From Thermoplasmatota archaeon (GTDB lineage: Archaea; Thermoplasmatota; Thermoplasmata; Thermoplasmatales; Thermoplasmataceae): a stretch of DNA of 45,288 bases. A model generated the notes under the pieces. It was not told the DNA's origin, did no database searches, and saw only the letters and a list, made by a program, of their open reading frames with translations. The stretch's first letter is position 1. Each line of letters starts with the position of its first letter. Positions 8,913-19,886 of the stretch are shown one piece after another. A program made the translations under genes and the position numbers. The stretch is from assembly GCA_023487765.1 (NCBI GenBank), contig JAMDBW010000014.1:1-45288 (forward strand), in the 5' to 3' direction.

Positions 8913-10354
8913 CTCTTTTTCACAGTTTCTTTCAAGTCGTCAGGGACATCCATCACTTCAGGCCATTTTCTGGTATAGCCTTCATCGGCATTTTTCCTCG
9001 TTGCGTCTATACCCATTTTAGACCCGTAATTGAACATTTGGGATGCATGGTCAAGGCTGTCTGTCACTGTTCCGGGGATTATGGTCACGTCTCTCTGTGG
9101 ATCAATCCTTGTCGTCATCGCCCATATAACCTGTTTCCTGTCGTGAACGTCGATGTCATTGTCAACAACAACGATGATCTTTGAGAACATCAGTTGACCG
9201 AGACCCCACAGGGCAAACATCACTTTCTTCGCCTGGCCCGGATACCTCTTCCTTATGGATACCACAACCATGTTGTGGAAAACCGCTTCTTCAAGGGTGT
9301 TCATCTCCACGATTTCCGGAATCTGGAATCGTATCATGGGCAGAAACATTCTCTCAATGGCTTTTCCTATAATCACATCCTCATGCCATAATTTGCCCAC
9401 AATGGTGGCCGGATAAACCGGTTTCTTCTTCTCTATTATCCTCTTAACGTGAAAAACCGGAAATTCCTCTTCAAGTGAATAATAGCCGGTATGGTCTCCA
9501 AATGGTCCTTCGATCCTTGTTTCAGATGTGTCTACATAACCCTCGAGAACAATCTCGGAATTCTTCGGGTACTCAAGATCAACGGTCTGCCCCTTTACAA
9601 GATCCATCCTCTTTTTTGAGACCAGGCCTGAAAAAGAGAATTCGTCAATGCCGCTGGGAAGCGGCGCAACTGCTGAGAATATTGTGAGCGGATCTGTTCC
9701 GAGGATCACAGCAACATCCATGATCTTCTTCCTTTCCGAATAATTGTGTTCATGTTCAGCTCCGCCTTTGTGTATCTGCCAGTGCATGCCGAGTGTCTCA
9801 GAATCATATACTTGCATCCTGTACATGCCTGCGTTTCTTGTTCCGGTCACAGGATCACTGGTTACAACGAGCGGTAAAGTGATGAATTTACCGCCGTCTT
9901 CAGGCCACGTCTTACAGATCGGATATCTCATCAGGTCAGGTCTCTCGATTACCGTATGCCCTGATCCGATGGATGACGACACCCTCGGTTTTATTCCGCT
10001 GAGTTCCTTCATCATCTGGAGTCCCCTGGAAATAAGGGATTCCGTATCGCCTGGAACCTGGATCAGGCTGAGAAGACGCTTTCCCACATCTTCCGGATCG
10101 TCACCCAGAATCATTTTCATCCTGTCCCGGGTGGAAAAAAGGTTTCCGGCGACAGGGATTTCCGATCCCTTTACGTTCGTGAAAAGAATAGTGTTCCTGT
10201 TTCCGGTCCTGAGTTCTTCACTGAGGATATGGGTAAGCTCGAGATTCGGATCGACCTCCGTTTCCACCTCTTTGAGCATATTGGACTTCTTCAGTGTGGA
10301 GAGGTAATCTTCGAGATCTTCGTAAACCATGTAAATGGTTAATGGCTTAGCCAA
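8891..10354 (-). CDS. UbiD-family decarboxylase
   Basis: 487 aa; GMYRMQVYDSETLGMHWQIHKGGAEH, EGPFGDHTGYYS, VVVDNDIDVHDRKQVIWAMTTR. Confidence 0.95.
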   Translation of the reverse strand: MAKPLTIYMVYEDLEDYLSTLKKSNMLKEVETEVDPNLELTHILSEELRTGNRNTILFTNVKGSEIPVAGNLFSTRDRMKMILGDDPEDVGKRLLSLIQVPGDTESLISRGLQMMKELSGIKPRVSSSIGSGHTVIERPDLMRYPICKTWPEDGGKFITLPLVVTSDPVTGTRNAGMYRMQVYDSETLGMHWQIHKGGAEHEHNYSERKKIMDVAVILGTDPLTIFSAVAPLPSGIDEFSFSGLVSKKRMDLVKGQTVDLEYPKNSEIVLEGYVDTSETRIEGPFGDHTGYYSLEEEFPVFHVKRIIEKKKPVYPATIVGKLWHEDVIIGKAIERMFLPMIRFQIPEIVEMNTLEEAVFHNMVVVSIRKRYPGQAKKVMFALWGLGQLMFSKIIVVVDNDIDVHDRKQVIWAMTTRIDPQRDVTIIPGTVTDSLDHASQMFNYGSKMGIDATRKNADEGYTRKWPEVMDVPDDLKETVKKRWREYGL

Positions 10355-10381
10355 ATATCAGTCTTTGCCAGATTCTAAAAA

Positions 10382-13051
10382 TTATGTGGCCTGCAGCAAA
10401 GAAGCTCTTGCTGCAGACAGTCTTGCAACGGGTATCCGGTGTGGTGAAGCGGAAACGTAGTCCAGCCCGATCCTATGGCAGAAGTAGATCGTTTCCGGAT
10501 CTCCCCCCTGTTCTCCGCAGATTCCAATTTCAAGGTCTTTTCTTGCCTGCTTGCCCTTATATACTGCCATTTTCATCAGTTCCCCGACACCTTCCTCATC
10601 AACAGTGATGAACGGGTCGGATTCCAGTATGCCTTCCTCAAGATAGCTGGCAAGAAACTTTCCTTCAGCATCATCCCTGCTGTAGCCGAAAGTCATCTGA
10701 GTCAGGTCATTTGTGCCGAATGAGAAAAAATCTGCGTATTTTGCTATTTGATCGGCAGTTACACAGGCCCTCGGTATCTCGATCATTGTTCCGAATTTGT
10801 ACTCTATGCCTGCCCCTTCCGAGAGTTTTGTCGCGACCTTCTCAAGCTTGGTCCTCAGGTTTCTGAGTTCGTTGCTGTGGCCTATCAGCGGGATCATTAT
10901 CTCCGGGAATATGCTGTGCCCCTGATCTTTGACCTTGGCGGCCGCAGTGATAATAGCCTTTACCTGCATCTCATAAATCTCAGGATAGCTTAGCCCCAGC
11001 CTGCATCCTCTGAAACCAAGCATAGGGTTGAACTCTTCCAGGTTCTTGACGGTATCGAGGATTCGTTTAAGTTCAGAGAGTTTGGAAATGAGGTCATCCA
11101 TTTCCCTCGAATCCTTTGTGCTGCTCAGCTTCAGTTTCAGGTCGAATATCTCATTTAAAATATCCTCCTTGTCCGGAAGGAACTCGTGCAGGGGAGGGTC
11201 AAGAAGCCTGATAATGACCGGATATCCGTCCATGGTTCTGAAGAACTCAGTGAAATCAGCTATCTGCATTGGAAGGAGTATGTCAAGGTACTTCAGTCTT
11301 TCAGCCAAACTTGCGCTCATTATCATTGCCCTCATTATCTGTATCCTGTCATTTCCGAGGAACATCCTCTCTGTCCTTGCCAGGCCGATACCTTCTGCGC
11401 CGTTCTCCCTTGCCACTCTTGCCTCCAGTGGAGTGTTTGCATTGGCTCTTATGCCCAGTTTTCTATACTCATCACACCACTTCAGAAGGACGTTTGCCTC
11501 GGAAGTGATTGAGGATGTTTCCAGGGTGGCTTCCCCAAGAATGAACTGTCCGTTTGTTCCGTCGACTGTAATGGTATCGTCTTCCCTTAACAGGGTGTCA
11601 CCGATTCTGACAGTCTGTTCCCTGAGGTTGACGTTCATCGTCTCCACACCCACAACCGCAGGTTTTCCCATGGCTCTCGCCACAACGGCGGCGTGTGAAG
11701 TCATTCCCCCTTTCTGTGTCAGGAATCCCTCTGATACTGCCATTCCCCTGACATCATCCGCAGTTGTTTCAGGTCTGACCAGTATTATCTTCCTCTTCTC
11801 TCTGGAAAGCTCCACTGCTCTCTCCGAGGAGAACACTACAGTTCCGGATGCGGCTCCAGGAGATGCTGCCAGTCCCTTTCCCAGCAATTTTTCAGTGCCG
11901 TTGTACCTGACCTGAGGATGAAGCAGCGTGTCCAGGGTTTCAGGCATAACTCTCAAGATTGCCTCTTCTCGTTTAATCAGCCCCTCCTCCACAAGATCAA
12001 CTGCCACTTTTATTGCAGCTCTGGCAGACCTTTTTCCGCTTCTTGTCTGCAGAAGGTAGAATTTCCCTTTCTCGATAGTGAACTCTATGTCCTGCATGTC
12101 TCTGTAGTGTTTCTCAAGGATTTCTGCTGATTTTATGAGCTGTGAAAATGCCTCCGGCATCTCTTTTTTCAGGTCCTGGATTTCACGCGGTGTTCTGATT
12201 CCCGCTACCACGTCTTCACCCTGTGCATTCGAAAGGTATTCTGCAAAAATTTTCCGCTCGCCGGTATTCGGATCGCGGGTAAATGCAACCCCGGTGGCTG
12301 AATCGTCGCCCATGTTGCCGAAAACCATGGAAACTATGCTGACAGCAGTGCCAAGATCGTCCGGAATGTCGTTGAGTTCCCGGTAAGTAACCGCACGTTC
12401 TGTATTCCACGATTTGAAGACAGCCTCAATTGCCATTTTAAGCTGGTTCAACGGATCCTGGGGGAATGTCATGTGATGTTTCACGTATATTTCCTTGAAT
12501 TCGTCAATGAGGATTCTCAGGGATTTATCAGTAAATTCATTGTCACTTTTTATTTTCTCCTTGATCTTCAGTTCAATCAATGCCTCTTCGAAGTCCGAAT
12601 GCGGTATGTTCATGACAACATTCCCGAACATCTGGATCAGTCTCCTGTAAGAATCCAGCGCGAATCGGCGGTTGCTCGTTTTTGCCGCAAGCACTTCAAC
12701 TGTCCGGTCATTAAGCCCGACGTTCAGTATAGTGTCCATCATTCCGGGCATGCTTACGGCTGCGCCCGACCTTACAGAAACCAGCAGCGGGTCGGTTAGA
12801 CCGCCAAATTCTTTTCCACTGGAATTCTGAAGGGTTTTCAGATGTTCCAGAACTTCTTCCCACAATCCCTCCGGGAAAGTGCCCCTGCCAAGGTATTCAG
12901 GGCAGGCTTCAGCGGAAATGGTGAAACCGGGAGGGACATTCAGTCCAAGTTTTGTCATTTCCGCCAGACCGGCTCCCTTGCCACCCAGAATAGCAACCAT
13001 TTCCCTGCTTCCTTCCCGGAAGTCATAAACCAATTTTTTCGAACTACCCAC
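10382..13051 (-). CDS. ppdK: Pyruvate, phosphate dikinase
   Basis: 889 aa; VSVRSGAAVSMPGMMDTILNVGLND, GGMTSHAAVVARAMGKPAVVG phospho-His motif, FGTNDLTQMTFGYSRDD. Confidence 0.98.
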   Translation of the reverse strand: MGSSKKLVYDFREGSREMVAILGGKGAGLAEMTKLGLNVPPGFTISAEACPEYLGRGTFPEGLWEEVLEHLKTLQNSSGKEFGGLTDPLLVSVRSGAAVSMPGMMDTILNVGLNDRTVEVLAAKTSNRRFALDSYRRLIQMFGNVVMNIPHSDFEEALIELKIKEKIKSDNEFTDKSLRILIDEFKEIYVKHHMTFPQDPLNQLKMAIEAVFKSWNTERAVTYRELNDIPDDLGTAVSIVSMVFGNMGDDSATGVAFTRDPNTGERKIFAEYLSNAQGEDVVAGIRTPREIQDLKKEMPEAFSQLIKSAEILEKHYRDMQDIEFTIEKGKFYLLQTRSGKRSARAAIKVAVDLVEEGLIKREEAILRVMPETLDTLLHPQVRYNGTEKLLGKGLAASPGAASGTVVFSSERAVELSREKRKIILVRPETTADDVRGMAVSEGFLTQKGGMTSHAAVVARAMGKPAVVGVETMNVNLREQTVRIGDTLLREDDTITVDGTNGQFILGEATLETSSITSEANVLLKWCDEYRKLGIRANANTPLEARVARENGAEGIGLARTERMFLGNDRIQIMRAMIMSASLAERLKYLDILLPMQIADFTEFFRTMDGYPVIIRLLDPPLHEFLPDKEDILNEIFDLKLKLSSTKDSREMDDLISKLSELKRILDTVKNLEEFNPMLGFRGCRLGLSYPEIYEMQVKAIITAAAKVKDQGHSIFPEIMIPLIGHSNELRNLRTKLEKVATKLSEGAGIEYKFGTMIEIPRACVTADQIAKYADFFSFGTNDLTQMTFGYSRDDAEGKFLASYLEEGILESDPFITVDEEGVGELMKMAVYKGKQARKDLEIGICGEQGGDPETIYFCHRIGLDYVSASPHRIPVARLSAARASLLQAT

Positions 13052-13191
13052 GTACTTTTATGGAAGGGTTTAAAAAAGTTTTTATCAAAAATCATCACCC
13101 CCGGTTACGAAATTCGAAAAAGGCGGGCAATACATGTCCCTGAACATGTCATAATACATTTTTTTATGAAATGCGGCAATAAAGTATTAAT

Positions 13192-13908
13192 ATGGAACGT
13201 TTATATGTGCACACCCCCCTTGGTGACATATCTTATCTCCACAGGGATGGTATTTTTCCGGTCATTTTCCTTCATGGACTCGGAGGTTCCAGCAATAACT
13301 GGTTAAAACTCGCCCCTCTATTCCCGGAAAAATACCGGCTTATAATTCCGGACCTGCTGGGCCACGGTAAATCGACCCGGCATGCGGATTATTTTACAAT
13401 ATCGGACCAGGTGGAATTCCTGGGGCATCTCCTCGGATCCCTGAAAATTGATGAATCCGGCTTTGTCGGAAATTCCTACGGGGGATGGGTATCTATGAGG
13501 TATGCACTGTCCCGCGGCAAATCACGGTTCCTGGTATTGATAGATTCCGCCGGTATCAACAAGACGCTTGGAGAAGAACCTCCTGAAGTCAGGGATCAGT
13601 TTGTCCGGAAGGTAATGGATATGAATCCGGCAAATGATCCGGACATAATCGGGAAAATGCTGGCACAGAATGCCACCGGAACAGAGAGAATAAATCCGCA
13701 GGAATTAACGGAGCTTCCCGAAGATACACTGATCATCTGGGGCGAAGGCGATAGAATAATAGACAGAAGATACTCTGAGGAACTTCATAAGGGAATACCG
13801 GGCAGCAGGCTGAGAACAATCCCTGATGCAGGCCACACACCTCACTCGACCCATCCGGCTGTAGTATCGGGCTTTATACTGGATTTCCTTGAAAATCTGG
13901 GCATCTGA
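13192..13908 (+). CDS. Alpha/beta hydrolase
   Basis: HGLGGSSNNW oxyanion region, GNSYGGW nucleophile elbow, DAGHTPHSTHP catalytic His region. Confidence 0.93.
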   Translation: MERLYVHTPLGDISYLHRDGIFPVIFLHGLGGSSNNWLKLAPLFPEKYRLIIPDLLGHGKSTRHADYFTISDQVEFLGHLLGSLKIDESGFVGNSYGGWVSMRYALSRGKSRFLVLIDSAGINKTLGEEPPEVRDQFVRKVMDMNPANDPDIIGKMLAQNATGTERINPQELTELPEDTLIIWGEGDRIIDRRYSEELHKGIPGSRLRTIPDAGHTPHSTHPAVVSGFILDFLENLGI

Positions 13909-13964
13909 ACGAATGATTTGCTGGTATAACGGCATGTGTGCGATATGCCCGGATTCGCAAAACA

Positions 13965-15227
13965 TCATTCTCTCTTCTGCAACAGTTCCGATATGCGGGC
14001 AAGAACCTTCCAGGACATCTCGGCTTTCGAAATGTTGCCAAGCTCCACAAGTTCATTTCCGGTTATGACCGTATAGTCGTTTGACACGAGTCCGAAAGCA
14101 CCGCTTTCACTTGAGTAGGGATTAAAGACTATCAGATCCGGAGATGAATTTCTGAATTTTTCGTTGATCGCGTTCATGGAAAACTCACCGGACAGCCTGA
14201 ACACTGCCAGAAAGCCGTCATAGTTCTCCCTGATCAGGTCATTCAGCTTCTTCCTTGGTATGAGCTTGAGCTCCACGCTTTTCTTACTGTCTATTTTTTC
14301 CGTACTCCTGTTCTCAACAGAGAAGTCCGGAAGAGCAGCAATGTTAATTATTACGTCAAATTTGTGCTTCCCGATAAGATCAATGGTCTTTTCCTCGTAT
14401 TCATCCATGGTAAAAGCGTCAAAAGTCCGGACATATTCCGGTATGGGGAACGTGGAATTCCCCACAAAGTATACCTCCTCCGAACCAAGCCTGAAAGCAT
14501 TCCGGACAAACCAGGATGCAGTGAAACCGCTCCCGTGATTCGTGAGTGTTCTAACGGGGTCTATTGTCTCCTCCCCCCTGCCTCCAATGATTAAAACCCT
14601 CTTCCCCCTGAGTGACTGTCCATTGAATGATCGGGAGACGTAATCAAGTATTTTCTCTGAATCAGAGATTTTTGCCTTGAGGTTTTCAATTCTCGGCGGG
14701 ATTGCAACAACGCCCATGGATCGCAGATCCTGCAGGTTCTGTATTTTGATCGGGTTTTTCATCATCCCCTCGTGCATAACCGGGCATATAACAACAGGAT
14801 TGCCGTTTCCGAAAGCGAATGAAAAGAATAGTGACGGCACATCGTCAGAGATTCCGGATGCAATTTTGCCAATGACATTGTACGAGGCGGGGCAGATCAG
14901 CAGGAGAGTATCTCCGGGCTGGTCTATGAAATATTTTATATGTTCAATCTCCCCGGTTATTTCCGTAACCACGCTATTATCGGATGCCCATTTCATGATC
15001 TCGGGATTAACAAGCTGCGCAGCTTCGCGTGACATTGCAACAACAACCCTGGCACCCTCCCTTCGCAACTCGCGTACGATGTCAGGCACCCTGTAAATCG
15101 AAATGCTGGCTGTAACTGCCATTATTACGGTCTTGCCGTTTAACGAATTCTCAAATCTTGCAGGATCAATATTTTCAATCACGTTTATCACCTGAATATA
15201 TACCAGGACCCGTTTGCCTCGGCACAA
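13965..15227 (-). CDS. coaBC: Bifunctional phosphopantothenoylcysteine decarboxylase / phosphopantothenate-cysteine ligase
   Basis: Flavoprotein domain (MAVTASISIYRVPDIVRELRREGARV, LLICPASYNVIGKIASGISDD, PVVICPVMHEGM) plus CoaB domain (GRGEETIDPVRTLTNHGSG). Confidence 0.9.
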   Translation of the reverse strand: MCRGKRVLVYIQVINVIENIDPARFENSLNGKTVIMAVTASISIYRVPDIVRELRREGARVVVAMSREAAQLVNPEIMKWASDNSVVTEITGEIEHIKYFIDQPGDTLLLICPASYNVIGKIASGISDDVPSLFFSFAFGNGNPVVICPVMHEGMMKNPIKIQNLQDLRSMGVVAIPPRIENLKAKISDSEKILDYVSRSFNGQSLRGKRVLIIGGRGEETIDPVRTLTNHGSGFTASWFVRNAFRLGSEEVYFVGNSTFPIPEYVRTFDAFTMDEYEEKTIDLIGKHKFDVIINIAALPDFSVENRSTEKIDSKKSVELKLIPRKKLNDLIRENYDGFLAVFRLSGEFSMNAINEKFRNSSPDLIVFNPYSSESGAFGLVSNDYTVITGNELVELGNISKAEMSWKVLARISELLQKRE

Positions 15228-15580
15228 AGTTTCTCTGCGGCATCGAACAGCTCAATTCTTGAGAACGAAACATTCTTTCCTTTCTTGGTGACCCTTGCGC
15301 GGACGGTAACGGGACCTTCTTTAACGGGCAGGTAGAAGCTGGTATTCAGACTGATGGTTACCTGATTGCTGTTTTCGCCGTAGCTGAGGACGCTTAATCC
15401 TCCGGCAGCATCCAGGATGCTCATAATTGCCCCTCCGTTCATGATATCACCTATCCTGAGCAGGCTCTCCTTCAACGGCACTACTAACTCCACGGAACCG
15501 GGATTGACTTCCTTCACTTCGATCCCTAATCCGGAAAGATAGTTATCGGTCTTGAGAATCCTTGAAAACAGGTCTTTCAT
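15188..15580 (-). CDS. PaaI-type hotdog thioesterase
   Basis: GDIMNGGAIMSILDAAGGLSVLSYGE and hotdog-fold pattern. Confidence 0.88.
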   Translation of the reverse strand: MKDLFSRILKTDNYLSGLGIEVKEVNPGSVELVVPLKESLLRIGDIMNGGAIMSILDAAGGLSVLSYGENSNQVTISLNTSFYLPVKEGPVTVRARVTKKGKNVSFSRIELFDAAEKLCAEANGSWYIFR

Positions 15581-15769
15581 TTATGTTAAGTTAGACCTTT
15601 GTTATTATTATTCATTTTCATTCGAAAAAGGTATGTTAAATAGGAATGATCGTAACAAGAATATCTAAATATCGAAAGTCATATATTTGACATACGAGTT
15701 AGCTCTCTACTGATTTTTGAGTACAATTCAAATAAGAAAATCATATAAACAATCAGCGTATTATTAGCT

Positions 15770-16483
15770 ATGGAAGCTAATACTGAGGAACTCAGTAAAA
15801 TAGCAGAGATGCTTAAGCTCCTCGGGCTCTCATCATACGAAGCTCAGGGTTTCGCGGCTCTTGTGTATCATGGAGTTGCAAACGCAGATACCGTCGCAGA
15901 CACCGCCAGGATACCTCGAACTTCCGCATATAAAGTTATGGAATCTCTTGTACAGAAGGGCTTTGCCAAGGAAACAGAAGGCAGGCCGAGGATGTTCAAA
16001 CCTGAAGACATGAACAGGATACGTTCGGAATTCCAGGAAAAGTTAGACAGCCTGTTCCACAGCCTTAAGGACCTTCAGGACATGCTTCCATCCAAAGGTG
16101 AACCACAGCTCGTCTACACCATTTACGGCACCCAGAAAGTGATGGGAAAACTTGCAGACATGATCAATCTTACCGAGAAAGAACTCATAATCTGCACTCC
16201 AAGAGTCAGGGAAATCCGGACCGAACTGAAGAAGAATCTCGACAATGCCATAAAGAGGGGCGTGAAAGTGGTTTTTGTCACTCCACCAAACAAGCGGATA
16301 CCTCCGAACACCCAGGTTTTCAGAAAGGACGGCCTGATCGCAACGGATGTCGTAAGCGACCAGGTGAGGGCAATGCTCGCTGGTCCTGAAATGGATGCCT
16401 GCGGTTACACGGATAATCCGGCGCTTGCACTGCACGTATATCAGTTCATCAATATGATGATCGAGAGTGACAAGATTTATTGA
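15770..16483 (+). CDS. TrmB-family transcriptional regulator
   Basis: N-terminal TrmB wHTH (LKLLGLSSYEAQGFAALVYHGVANADTVADTARIPRTSAYKVMESLVQKGFAK). Confidence 0.9.
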   Translation: MEANTEELSKIAEMLKLLGLSSYEAQGFAALVYHGVANADTVADTARIPRTSAYKVMESLVQKGFAKETEGRPRMFKPEDMNRIRSEFQEKLDSLFHSLKDLQDMLPSKGEPQLVYTIYGTQKVMGKLADMINLTEKELIICTPRVREIRTELKKNLDNAIKRGVKVVFVTPPNKRIPPNTQVFRKDGLIATDVVSDQVRAMLAGPEMDACGYTDNPALALHVYQFINMMIESDKIY

Positions 16484-16498
16484 TAAGGGGGGTTTTGT

Positions 16499-17356
16499 GT
16501 GTCTTTAACTGATAAAATACTACTTGGAGGTCATGTGTCAGCGTCCGGTGGAGTGTCCACTTCCCCGGAGCGTGCAGAAAAATTCTCATTTCACACATTC
16601 CAGATCTTCTCCAAGAATCAGATGCAGTGGAAAGGAAAACCACTGAGCGATGATGAAATCAATAAGTTCAGGGAGGAGATTTCAAAACGATCCATGAAGG
16701 GAATGATGATTCATGCATCATATCTCCTGAACATGGCCACGCCAAAGCCGGATTTGAAAGTGAAAGTTCTTGACGCCTTTCAGGACGAAATCAGGAGGGC
16801 GGACGCACTGAATATGCCATTCCTCACGTTTCATCCGGGATCAGCCTCGGATACCACCGAAAAGGAGGCACTCAAAAACATTGCCGATAACCTGAACACC
16901 CTGATTACATCAGGCCAGAAGTGTACAATCCTCATGGAAACCTCTGCAGGACAGGGTAAAACAGTCGGTCACACTTTTGAGCAGCTTGCGGAAATTCTTG
17001 ATTTTATTGATCAAAAGGATAAAATGGGGATATGTTTTGATACGTGCCATGTCTGGGCGGCAGGTTATGATATTAAGACCACTGAGGGATACGGTGAAAC
17101 CATGGACCGGTTCAGGACCAGCCTTGGACTGGATCGCCTTAAAGGATTCCATCTCAATGATTCCAAGAAGGGTGTTAACAGCAGGGTAGACAGGCACGAA
17201 CAAATCGGAGACGGCACCCTCGGCACTGATGGAATTTCAAATTTTATAAATGACAGAAGATTGCGTGGCAAACCAATGATCCTGGAGACACCTCTTGGAG
17301 AAGAGGGCTATGCAAGAGACATTGCCAATCTGTCCAGGATATTTTCCGGAGAATGA
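16499..17356 (+). CDS. nfo: Endonuclease IV (AP endonuclease); GTG start
   Basis: GGHVSASGGV, TFHPGSA, ILMETSAGQG, CFDTCHVWAAGYD, HLNDSKKGVNSRVDRHEQIGDG. Confidence 0.95.
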   Translation: MSLTDKILLGGHVSASGGVSTSPERAEKFSFHTFQIFSKNQMQWKGKPLSDDEINKFREEISKRSMKGMMIHASYLLNMATPKPDLKVKVLDAFQDEIRRADALNMPFLTFHPGSASDTTEKEALKNIADNLNTLITSGQKCTILMETSAGQGKTVGHTFEQLAEILDFIDQKDKMGICFDTCHVWAAGYDIKTTEGYGETMDRFRTSLGLDRLKGFHLNDSKKGVNSRVDRHEQIGDGTLGTDGISNFINDRRLRGKPMILETPLGEEGYARDIANLSRIFSGE

Positions 17357-17360
17357 AATT

Positions 17361-18560
17361 TTGAATATAAGGACATTCAGGCCAATTGTCTTCAGAAGCG
17401 ATCTGAACGACATCACTTCACCGCCGTTCGACGTCATAACGCGACAACAGGAGCAGACCCTGAAAAAGAGCCGGTACAATATAACACACATAACATTGCC
17501 CGAAACAGGCGGCTTCGGGAAATCAGTCCAGACGATGAATCAATGGATGGAAGAAGGGGTACTGGTAAAGATCCAGCAGGAAACGCTCATAATATTGTGC
17601 CAGGATTTCAAGTCCGGCGGCAAGGAACTTTCAAGGATAGGACTTATGGCTCCCGTAGAAACGTCCTCCGAAGGAAAAGAAATAATTCCTCACGAGGAAA
17701 CATTCGAATGGGCCGTAGAAGAGAGAAAGGAACTGATGATCAGGACCGGCTGCCAGCTTGAACCTATTTTCCTTGTAATAAACGGAGTTGCATTTGAGAG
17801 GGTGCTGAGATCGGCCATAAAGGCTCTTGACCCGGTACGAACTTTCGAGGAGCCGTCAGGCGTGATTAACCGGGTGTATATGGTGAGCGATCCGCATTCT
17901 CTGAGCTCGATACAGAATTCAGTCTCCAGAGAAAAGGCCGTGGTTGCAGACGGACACCACAGGCTCAGGGCCGCCCAGGATATCTACCTTGATAAACCTG
18001 CCAAAACGAAGGATTTCTGGAAATACAGCTTTTCATACGTTACCTCGCTGCAGCAGGATTCTCTCATGATCTCCGGAATCCACAGGTTGATAAGCAGCGC
18101 TCACAAATTTTCCGACTACGCGGAACGCATAGGGAAATATTTCACACTTGAGAAAAAAAACTCAGCCGAAAATCACAAGGGAATAATGGTTTACGACGGC
18201 TCTTTTTACTCATTGGAACCCGGAGAGGAAAGTTACAGGGCCATAGGCGAATCCGGAAAATATCGTTTTCCCGCTGACCCGGCGCTTGTGAATCGCCTGA
18301 TTTTCCAGGATATTATGGGTCTGACCATCAATGAAATTTCAAGGCAGATAACATACACGCAGAGTGTTCCTTTTGCCGTTGAGGAAGTCGATAAGGGTAG
18401 AATCGGATTTGCGTTCCTGATGCCTGCGTGGGACAAGAGCACGTTTATTTTCATGACGGACGGTGGAAGAATTTTTCCGCAGAAATCAACATATTTCTAC
18501 CCGAAGATTCCATCGGGCGTTGCCATATACGGCCCTGAAGATTCCACTGCCAATGACTGA
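17361..18560 (+). CDS. DUF1015 family protein (start uncertain; TTG at 17361 likely, ORF track opens at 17295)
   Basis: IRTFRPIVFRSDLNDITSPPFDVIT, VVADGHHRLRAA. Confidence 0.85.
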   Translation: MNIRTFRPIVFRSDLNDITSPPFDVITRQQEQTLKKSRYNITHITLPETGGFGKSVQTMNQWMEEGVLVKIQQETLIILCQDFKSGGKELSRIGLMAPVETSSEGKEIIPHEETFEWAVEERKELMIRTGCQLEPIFLVINGVAFERVLRSAIKALDPVRTFEEPSGVINRVYMVSDPHSLSSIQNSVSREKAVVADGHHRLRAAQDIYLDKPAKTKDFWKYSFSYVTSLQQDSLMISGIHRLISSAHKFSDYAERIGKYFTLEKKNSAENHKGIMVYDGSFYSLEPGEESYRAIGESGKYRFPADPALVNRLIFQDIMGLTINEISRQITYTQSVPFAVEEVDKGRIGFAFLMPAWDKSTFIFMTDGGRIFPQKSTYFYPKIPSGVAIYGPEDSTAND

Positions 18561-18597
18561 AATAATAGTTTCCGGAGAGAAGATTCGTTCAGTGACT

Positions 18598-19692
18598 TCA
18601 GAGTGTCTCACGTCGTCCGTCTCCCCGATGAACCATCTCCGCGGCCATCACAAAAATGATAGGAATAATGAAGAGCGGCAAAACTGAATAGAAACCTACA
18701 GACTGGAACAACGAACCGCCGCTTGCTGATCCTAAGACCAGTCCTATTGAGAAGAAGCTCTCGTAATAGAATACGCCGGTTGCCGGAGATGAAGTACTGG
18801 TTATGTAGGCAAGTACTCTGGCGAAGGCAATCGACGCTCCTATTTCTGATACAGAAAGTGTCATCACAACAAACCACAGGTCGTGGAAAAGGAATAAAAA
18901 GACGGGTGCTGAAAGTAGAATCGAGGCAACAGCCGACGTGCGTCTTATGTGGGCCCCATCCGTAAAATTCATGACGGCAAAGGTAATCGATGAAGCGAGG
19001 GCTGGCAACGATCCGGCGAATCCTATAGTCAGATAATTAAGCCCAAGTTTTGCCAGGTAAGGAATAAAAACGTACAGGTAGAAGCCAATTGATATGCCGG
19101 TGAACAGTAAGGGAAGGATGTAAATGATCCTGGGCCTGGATGAAACGCGCCTCTCTATCCTTCCCAAATTTCTTGGAGTAAAAATATACGCAACAAGAAA
19201 AGCAATGGCTGAAATAAAAAATAACCACCTGAATCCGATAAGCTGTAATACAGCTCCCGAAGCAAGCGGGGCAGCAAAACCGGTAACGCCCCAGGAAGCC
19301 GAATATTTCTCCGCAGCTTTGGTATCCTCCATGTAGCTTAGAGAAATTTCGGTGCCTATCCAATAGAAAGCCTGAAGAATATTGGCTGCTGCAATCAGAA
19401 GACCGAAAATAGCCCTGTCGTCAAAACAAAATAGCAGTCCTACCAGGAACAGACCGGCCGATGCTCCTCTGATCTCACCGGATATGTGTTTTATGTCAAG
19501 CCTGAATTGAAACAATGAAACCACAATGAGCGGCAGGGCGAACAGAACTCCAAACAGCCCCACTTCATAATAACTGAACCCGTATTTCACCGCCAGCAGA
19601 GTAAAACTGAACCGCAGGCTGAACCAACCCACTGAGAACATAAATCCTGAGACTACAAGATTTACCGGTATGCTGTTATTCCTGTAGCTCAT
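18598..19692 (-). CDS. MFS transporter
   Basis: 364 aa polytopic membrane protein with MFS-like organisation. Confidence 0.8.
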   Translation of the reverse strand: MSYRNNSIPVNLVVSGFMFSVGWFSLRFSFTLLAVKYGFSYYEVGLFGVLFALPLIVVSLFQFRLDIKHISGEIRGASAGLFLVGLLFCFDDRAIFGLLIAAANILQAFYWIGTEISLSYMEDTKAAEKYSASWGVTGFAAPLASGAVLQLIGFRWLFFISAIAFLVAYIFTPRNLGRIERRVSSRPRIIYILPLLFTGISIGFYLYVFIPYLAKLGLNYLTIGFAGSLPALASSITFAVMNFTDGAHIRRTSAVASILLSAPVFLFLFHDLWFVVMTLSVSEIGASIAFARVLAYITSTSSPATGVFYYESFFSIGLVLGSASGGSLFQSVGFYSVLPLFIIPIIFVMAAEMVHRGDGRRETL

Positions 19693-19886
19693 TGAGCCGC
19701 ATTGGTGTGATTAATATAAATCATGTGAGAGGTCAGTTCATATCCCGTCGGGTCAGTGCCAGGCTCAGCCGGAACACTACTGGAGCGGATTCCGGGCAGT
19801 AAAAGAGAAATGCCGCGAAATACTTAACCTGTTGAATCGCGGGCATGTTATATTTATATCGTGCCAAATGATATAGAAAATCCATT

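Noticed and set aside
9744-10307. 187 aa plus-strand ORF antisense to the UbiD gene
   Set aside because: Antisense shadow ORF of a conserved CDS.
11028-11915. 295 aa plus-strand ORF antisense to ppdK
   Set aside because: Mirror ORF of a highly conserved gene; Ser/Leu/Ile-rich composition typical of antisense frames.
19820-19850. CCGCGAA string resembling the TnpB right-end block CCGCGAAGTTTAAG
   Set aside because: Only seven matching bases and no TnpB tail nearby.
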